From NCBI GenBank assembly GCA_029859085.1, contig JAOUDU010000204.1, positions 1 through 5,745 of the forward strand: 5,745 nucleotides of DNA, read 5' to 3'. Below are positions 1 to 5,745 of this stretch, one piece after another. Origin of the DNA: Gammaproteobacteria bacterium (GTDB lineage: Bacteria > Pseudomonadota > Gammaproteobacteria > Pseudomonadales > Halieaceae). Position 1 is the stretch's first letter. Every line of letters starts with the position of its first letter. The notes below the pieces were generated by a model. It was not told the origin of the DNA and made no database searches. It worked only from the letters and a program-made list of their open reading frames with translations. A program made the translations under genes and the position numbers.

Positions 1-115
1 GTTGATCAACGTGACCGCGGGCAACACCATCCGCCTGTTGCCACCACTGGTGATCAATGCCCGGCAGGCCCGCGACCTGGCCGGCATCCTGGCCCAGATT
101 ATCCGGGAGGCATAA
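1..115 (+). CDS. argD: Acetylornithine aminotransferase, C-terminal end (partial, 5' end outside window)
   Basis: Reading from position 2, the last 37 codons run to a TAA at 113-115; the rest of the gene lies upstream of the window. The tail contains the stretch [12 protein letters not shown], which resembles the C-terminal Arg-x-x-Pro-Pro-Leu segment of class III (fold-type I) PLP-dependent aminotransferases of the ArgD/AstC group. In that family this arginine contacts the substrate carboxylate. ArgD converts N-acetylglutamate semialdehyde to N-acetylornithine in cytoplasmic arginine synthesis. The gene directly downstream is argF, another arginine gene, and the 43-bp gap shows no promoter or terminator, so the two are probably co-transcribed. 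With only the tail visible, related enzymes such as succinylornithine or other omega-aminotransferases cannot be excluded from sequence alone; the argF context favours ArgD. Confidence 0.8.
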   Translation, partial: LINVTAGNTIRLLPPLVINARQARDLAGILAQIIREA

Positions 116-158
116 GCCCCCCACTGTCCATAATCAAAACGACCAAACGGACCTGACC

Positions 159-1073
159 ATGTCTGACACGAGACATTTCCTGACGTTAATGGATTTCAGC
201 CCTGCCGAGCTGGAGCAGCTGATCAGGCGCGCGATAGAAATGAAGCGGGAACACAGGGCGGGCGCCGACCAGCGGGCTTTTCCCGGCGCGGTGCTGGCGA
301 TGATTTTCGCCAAATCCTCCACCCGCACCCGGGTCTCCTTCGAGGCGGGCATCGCGCAACTGGGCGGTCACGCGATGTTCCTGTCCCCGCAGGATACCCA
401 GCTCGGCCGCGGGGAGCCCGTGGAGGACAGTGCCCGGGTGATCTCGTCGATGGTCGATATCGTGATGATCCGCACCTTTGGCCACGACATCGTGGAGCGG
501 TTTGCCGCCCACTCCAGCGTCCCGGTCATCAACGGCCTCACCGATGACTACCACCCCTGCCAGCTGCTGGCGGATATCCAGACCTGGGTCGAGCACCGCG
601 GCAGTATTGCCGGCAAAAGCGTGTGCTGGGTGGGGGATGGCAACAATATGTGCCAGTCCTATATCAATGCCGCCCGCCAGTTCGACTTCGAGCTGCGTAT
701 CGCCTGCCCCCCGGGCTTTGAACCGAACGCCCGCCTGGTGTCGGACAATGCCGCCCGGGTCCGGATAGAGCACGACCCCCTGCTCGCCGCCGCCGGCGCC
801 GACCTGGTGGTCACCGATGTGTGGGCCTCCATGGGGCAGGAGGAGGAACAACTCAAGCGGGCGCAGGCATTCGCCCGCTACCAGGTCAACGCGGAGCTGA
901 TGAGCCGCGCCGCTACCGATGCGCTCTATATGCACTGCCTGCCGGCCCACCGGGGCGAGGAAATCAGCGCCGAGCTGATGGATGCCCCCGCGACGGTCAT
1001 CTGGGACGAGGCCGAGAACCGCCTGCACGCACAAAAAGCGCTGATGGAAACCCTGCTGCTGGCGAACCGTTAG
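159..1073 (+). CDS. argF: Ornithine carbamoyltransferase (anabolic)
   Basis: This 304-residue cytoplasmic enzyme transfers the carbamoyl group from carbamoyl phosphate to ornithine, giving citrulline in arginine synthesis. The N-terminal domain carries the carbamoyl-phosphate loop SSTRTR (residues 53-58) and HPCQ (132-135). The C-terminal ornithine domain carries VTDVWASMG (218-226) and [10 protein letters not shown] (259-268), whose cysteine is the family's ornithine-binding residue. All signature motifs are intact. The frame stays open back to an ATG at 57 inside argD, but the ATG at 159 gives the expected family N-terminus ([10 protein letters not shown]) and normal length, so I chose it; the earlier start would add 34 residues overlapping argD. 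The ribosome site is weak (ACGGA about 8-12 bases upstream), consistent with coupling to argD. The length fits the short anabolic ArgF of pseudomonads rather than the longer enterobacterial or catabolic ArcB enzymes. No T-tract hairpin terminator follows the stop. Confidence 0.97.
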   Translation: MSDTRHFLTLMDFSPAELEQLIRRAIEMKREHRAGADQRAFPGAVLAMIFAKSSTRTRVSFEAGIAQLGGHAMFLSPQDTQLGRGEPVEDSARVISSMVDIVMIRTFGHDIVERFAAHSSVPVINGLTDDYHPCQLLADIQTWVEHRGSIAGKSVCWVGDGNNMCQSYINAARQFDFELRIACPPGFEPNARLVSDNAARVRIEHDPLLAAAGADLVVTDVWASMGQEEEQLKRAQAFARYQVNAELMSRAATDALYMHCLPAHRGEEISAELMDAPATVIWDEAENRLHAQKALMETLLLANR

Positions 1074-1084
1074 CAGCAGTATCG

Positions 1085-1144
1085 GTATTATTTCCTAAAT
1101 ATTTATTCGCAATATAAAGCCTCGGATTTATAAAAAATTATTCG
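1085..1144. other. AT-rich island upstream of nrdA
   Basis: These 60 bases contain only 14 G/C (about 23%) against a clearly GC-rich background. The island includes a perfect 10-bp palindrome TAAATATTTA (1096-1105) and a run of six A (1132-1137). It starts 11 bases after the argF stop and lies about 95 bp before the DnaA box. It could be a bendable or easily melted upstream promoter element, a binding site for nucleoid proteins such as Fis or IHF, or simply relaxed 3' flank of argF. The E. coli nrdA promoter is known to carry AT-rich and Fis/DnaA-binding upstream sequence, so a regulatory role is reasonable but inferred. Confidence 0.45.
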
Positions 1145-1195
1145 TTCCAGGCCCTGCGTCCAGCCCCGGGGGGTGGAGGGTACGCCGTTGGCGGC

Positions 1196-1216
1196 CTGCG
1201 CGGTTAGCGGGCGCAG
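1196..1216. repeat. Short inverted repeat (6-bp arms, 9-nt loop)
   Basis: CTGCGC (1196-1201) and GCGCAG (1211-1216) are perfect inverted copies around GGTTAGCGG. A stem-loop could form, but no T-tract follows, so it is not a standard intrinsic terminator for argF. A 6-bp stem is not rare in GC-rich DNA, so this may be chance. Confidence 0.25.
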
Positions 1217-1237
1217 ACACAGCGATATATTCACACC

Positions 1238-1246
1238 TTATCCACA
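1238..1246 (+). promoter_or_regulatory. DnaA box (perfect TTATCCACA)
   Basis: TTATCCACA matches the high-affinity DnaA consensus TTATNCACA at every position. It lies about 30 bp upstream of the candidate -35 element and 313 bp before the nrdA start. On an equal-base model a perfect match on either strand would occur by chance in a 478-bp gap only about 1-2% of the time, and less often in GC-rich DNA. In E. coli DnaA binds the nrdA promoter and affects its expression, so this site plausibly links dNTP supply to replication initiation. A degenerate second match (TTTTCCACC, 7 of 9) lies at 1311-1319. Confidence 0.7.
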
Positions 1247-1268
1247 GAATAAACCCAGTCTCGTGCTC

Positions 1269-1297
1269 TTGCATTGTGCCTACCGCCGCATTATCTT
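1269..1297 (+). promoter_or_regulatory. Tentative sigma70-like promoter of nrdAB
   Basis: TTGCAT (1269-1274) and TATCTT (1292-1297) are separated by 17 bp. The -35 matches 3 of 6 and the -10 matches 4 of 6 consensus bases, so each is weak alone. Support comes from position: the -10 falls inside the first NrdR-like box and the expected start site near 1304 falls between the two boxes, the arrangement expected for repression. TATATG at 1322-1327 is an alternative -10, but its possible -35 (TTGTAT, 1297-1302) is spaced 19 bp away. Confidence 0.35.
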
Positions 1298-1301
1298 GTA
1301 T
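1286..1301 (+). promoter_or_regulatory. NrdR box 1 (upstream, imperfect)
   Basis: CCGCATTATCTTGTAT matches 11 of 16 positions of the NrdR consensus acaCwAtATaTwGtgt as I recall it, including 8 of 10 in the core CATTATCTTG. NrdR is an ATP-cone, zinc-ribbon repressor of ribonucleotide reductase genes. Its boxes typically occur as a pair spaced by an integral number of helical turns; this one lies 32 bp upstream of the second. Confidence 0.6.
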
Positions 1302-1317
1302 GCAAACCAGTTTTCCA

Positions 1318-1333
1318 CCCCTATATGTTGGGT
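1318..1333 (+). promoter_or_regulatory. NrdR box 2 (downstream)
   Basis: CCCCTATATGTTGGGT matches 12 of 16 consensus positions, with 9 of 10 in the core CTATATGTTG. Its start is exactly 32 bp from the start of the first box (16-bp gap, about three helical turns), the usual geometry for paired NrdR sites. The pair lies around the predicted nrdA transcription start, so NrdR bound here would block RNA polymerase when dATP is abundant. Confidence 0.65.
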
Positions 1334-1542
1334 ATGGCGGCTAAAAAACGATCAAATAACGATGCCGGGCCAACCCAGGGTAAAAACGGGCTGTAAGCCT
1401 GCGGACTGAGCGCCTGAAGGCCGCCAGCAGTGGGCAGTTGAGCCCATCATCCGGACCGTTGCCGGCTTCGGGGCGTGAGTACTAACCGGGACGATTTAAC
1501 CAGTGGTAACCCAACAACAATAAGGCTTTACGCCAGCACAGC

Positions 1543-1546
1543 GGAG
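1543..1546 (+). promoter_or_regulatory. nrdA ribosome binding site
   Basis: GGAG sits 5 bases before the ATG at 1552. An in-frame TAA at 1507-1509 with no start codon between it and 1552 makes this ATG the earliest possible start, so the site and start agree. Confidence 0.7.
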
Positions 1547-1551
1547 CAGAT

Positions 1552-4419
<2,868 letters not shown>

Positions 4420-4434
4420 GCGGGCCCGTGAACA

Positions 4435-4444
4435 AACACGTGTT
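4435..4444. repeat. 10-bp perfect palindrome between nrdA and nrdB
   Basis: AACACGTGTT is fully self-complementary and sits in the 59-bp gap between nrdA and nrdB, just after another palindrome, CGGGCCCG (4421-4428). CGTG (4427-4430) can also pair with CACG (4437-4440) across a 6-nt loop. There is no T-tract, so a terminator is unlikely. It could be a mild mRNA structure tuning the alpha/beta ratio, a protein site, or chance. Confidence 0.3.
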
Positions 4445-4463
4445 GAATGACCGAATAAGAACC

Positions 4464-4469
4464 AGGGGA
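4464..4469 (+). promoter_or_regulatory. nrdB ribosome binding site
   Basis: AGGGGA lies 9 bases before the ATG at 4479 and is a stronger-looking Shine-Dalgarno than those of argF and nrdA. It supports ATG 4479 as the start and independent translation of nrdB from the shared message. Confidence 0.7.
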
Positions 4470-4478
4470 CGATAAAAG

Positions 4479-5745
4479 ATGTTGAATTGGGATGACTACC
4501 ACAAACAGGAATCGGCACCGGCGGGGGCAGCTGCGACTGCCAGGTCGCAGCAACAGGCGGCGATAGCTCCCGTCCCTGGGCCGGAACCCGTGGCGGAGCC
4601 GGTCGCGGCTCCGGCACCCGTCGCCGCCGTGCCGGCCGCGGGCGCCAGCAGAATACCGCCGACACTCACCGCGGATAATGTGGCCAAGGCCCTGGCCGCG
4701 GTGGAGAGCCTCGATGTCGCGCCCGGGCTGGAAGAGCTCGAAATGGGCGCCGCCCGTGTTTCGGTGGACGAAAAGGCCATGATCAACTGCCGCGCCGACC
4801 TCAACCAGCTGGTGCCCTTCAAGTATGACTGGGCCTGGCAGAAGTACATCGACGGCTGCGCCAATCACTGGATGCCACAGGAAATAAACATGACCGCCGA
4901 CGTGGCGACCTGGCGCAGCAAGGACGGCCTGACCGAGGACGAGCGCCGTATCGTCATGCGCAACCTGGGCTACTTTTCCACCGCGGACTCGCTGGTGGCG
5001 AACAACCTGGTACTGGCCATCTACCGCCTGATCACCAACCCCGAGTGCCGCCAGTACATCCTGCGCCAGGCCTTCGAGGAGGCCATCCACACCCACGCCT
5101 ACCAGTACTGCATCGAGTCCCTGGGCATGGACGAGGGCGCGGTATTCAACATGTATCGCGAAGTGCCCTCGGTGGCGAAGAAGGCCGCCTGGAGTATCAG
5201 CCACACCCACGCCCTGTCGGACCCCCATTTCAAGACCGGCACCCCGGAGAACGACCAGACCCTGCTGCGCAACCTGATCGGTTTCTACGCGGTGACCGAG
5301 GGCATCTTCTTCTACTGCGGCTTCACCCAGATCCTCTCCATGGGCCGCCGCAACAAGATGACCGGCGTGGCGGAGCAGTTCCAGTACATCCTGCGTGACG
5401 AGTCCATGCACCTGAACTTCGGTATCGACGTGATCAACCAGATCAAGCTGGAAAACCCCCACCTGTGGACCGATGCCTTCAAGCAGGAGGCCATCCAGAT
5501 GATCCTGGAGGGCACCCAACTCGAAATCGAGTACGCCCGCGACACCATGCCCCGGGGCGTGCTCGGCATGAACGCGGCCATGATGGAGGAGTACCTGCAC
5601 TTCATCGCCAACCGGCGCCTGTCCCAGCTGGGTCTGCCGGAGCAGTACCCCGGAGCGCAGAACCCCTTCCCCTGGATGTCGGAGATCATGGACCTGCGCA
5701 AGGAGAAGAACTTCTTCGAGACACGGGTTATCGAGTACCAGACCG
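4479..5745 (+). CDS. nrdB: Class Ia ribonucleoside-diphosphate reductase, beta (radical) subunit, 3' end cut by window
   Basis: The frame is open from ATG 4479 to the window end, giving 422 codons without a stop. The beta subunit houses a diferric centre and a stable tyrosyl radical that it passes to NrdA for each turnover. By alignment of motifs with E. coli R2, the metal ligands are D170 (STADS), E201 and H204 (EEAIH), E274 (VTEGIFF), and E308 and H311 (RDESMH). The radical tyrosine is Y208 in HTHAY, so this is a Tyr-radical class I protein. W131 (HWMPQE) and D307 fit the electron-transfer path, and Y420 near the end (IEYQT) fits the mobile-tail tyrosine equivalent to E. coli Y356. Pseudomonas-type NrdB ends shortly after this motif, so only about 7 residues should be missing. 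Residues about 11-63 are a low-complexity Ala/Pro/Glu/Gln extension before the conserved domain. The start is supported by AGGGGA at 4464-4469. Confidence 0.97.
   Translation, partial: MLNWDDYHKQESAPAGAAATARSQQQAAIAPVPGPEPVAEPVAAPAPVAAVPAAGASRIPPTLTADNVAKALAAVESLDVAPGLEELEMGAARVSVDEKAMINCRADLNQLVPFKYDWAWQKYIDGCANHWMPQEINMTADVATWRSKDGLTEDERRIVMRNLGYFSTADSLVANNLVLAIYRLITNPECRQYILRQAFEEAIHTHAYQYCIESLGMDEGAVFNMYREVPSVAKKAAWSISHTHALSDPHFKTGTPENDQTLLRNLIGFYAVTEGIFFYCGFTQILSMGRRNKMTGVAEQFQYILRDESMHLNFGIDVINQIKLENPHLWTDAFKQEAIQMILEGTQLEIEYARDTMPRGVLGMNAAMMEEYLHFIANRRLSQLGLPEQYPGAQNPFPWMSEIMDLRKEKNFFETRVIEYQT

Larger units (their letters stand above)
1074..1551. other. Long intergenic region: argF 3' flank and nrdA control region/leader
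   Basis: This 478-bp gap between argF and nrdA holds no credible protein gene. From left to right it contains an AT-rich island (1085-1144), a GC-rich stretch with a 6-bp inverted repeat (1196-1216), a DnaA box (1238-1246), a tentative promoter and two NrdR-like boxes (1269-1333), and then about 215-250 nt of presumed nrdA leader ending in the ribosome binding site. The leader includes short potential hairpins, for example TGGGC/GCCCA at 1431-1446 with a 6-nt loop, and CCGG/CCGG at 1451-1465. I compared the leader by eye with the cobalamin riboswitch B12-box and saw no convincing match. I saw no intrinsic terminator for argF. Confidence 0.7.

Noticed and set aside
57..158. An N-terminal extension of argF from the ATG at 57
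   Set aside because: The extra 34 residues overlap the argD reading frame, are not seen in the OTC family, and the ATG at 159 gives the standard N-terminus.
186..1034. A 282-codon minus-strand frame opposite argF
   Set aside because: It mirrors the argF codons in a GC-rich gene and shows no domain or start signal of its own.
1159..1177. Possible argF terminator hairpin (TCCA...TGGA with a GC-rich centre)
   Set aside because: The C4G6 centre leaves no proper loop, a G-G mismatch breaks the stem, and no T-tract follows.
1219..1234. A third NrdR-like site around CGATATATTC
   Set aside because: The central ATATAT fits, but the flanking C and G arms of the palindrome are wrong and it is not in a 31-32 bp phase with the other two boxes.
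1173..1409. A 78-codon plus-strand frame in the argF-nrdA gap
   Set aside because: It begins at a non-ATG codon directly abutting a G-run with no properly spaced ribosome site, runs through the DnaA box, promoter and both NrdR boxes, and resembles no known protein.
1382..1480. Possible cobalamin riboswitch in the nrdA leader
   Set aside because: By-eye comparison with the B12-box fails at several conserved positions and no matching upstream elements are present; class Ia reductase genes also do not usually carry one.

Overview
The window reads as ordinary, GC-rich (roughly 60% or more) chromosomal DNA from a gammaproteobacterium. The closest resemblance, from memory of the protein sequences, is to the Pseudomonas / Cellvibrionales-type lineages. 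Three things point there: a short (304-residue) ornithine carbamoyltransferase directly behind an acetylornithine aminotransferase, a 955-residue NrdA with two N-terminal ATP-cones, and a long NrdB with an Ala/Pro-rich N-terminal extension. All genes are on the + strand. No mobile element, CRISPR array, tRNA or rRNA is visible.

Layout: positions 1-115 hold the 3' end of argD. After a 43-bp gap comes argF (159-1073); together they supply two arginine biosynthesis steps. Positions 1074-1551 are a 478-bp non-coding region that appears to be the nrdA control region. It contains a 60-bp AT-rich island (about 23% GC), a perfect DnaA box (1238-1246), a weak sigma70-like promoter, and two NrdR-box-like 16-mers (1286-1301 and 1318-1333) set exactly 32 bp apart. 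A long leader of about 250 nt follows. Positions 1552-4419 encode NrdA, the catalytic subunit of an aerobic class Ia ribonucleotide reductase. After 59 bp, nrdB (4479 to the window end) encodes the radical-bearing subunit and is cut only a few residues before its expected stop.

Function: NrdA and NrdB form one enzyme that reduces ribonucleoside diphosphates to deoxyribonucleotides. The upstream sites suggest two layers of transcriptional control: NrdR, an ATP-cone repressor that senses dATP/ATP, and DnaA, the replication initiator. The enzyme itself is under allosteric dATP control through its first ATP-cone. I found no convincing undescribed system here. The most informative parts are the nrd control region and the tandem ATP-cones, whose second copy has lost the usual nucleotide-binding signature.
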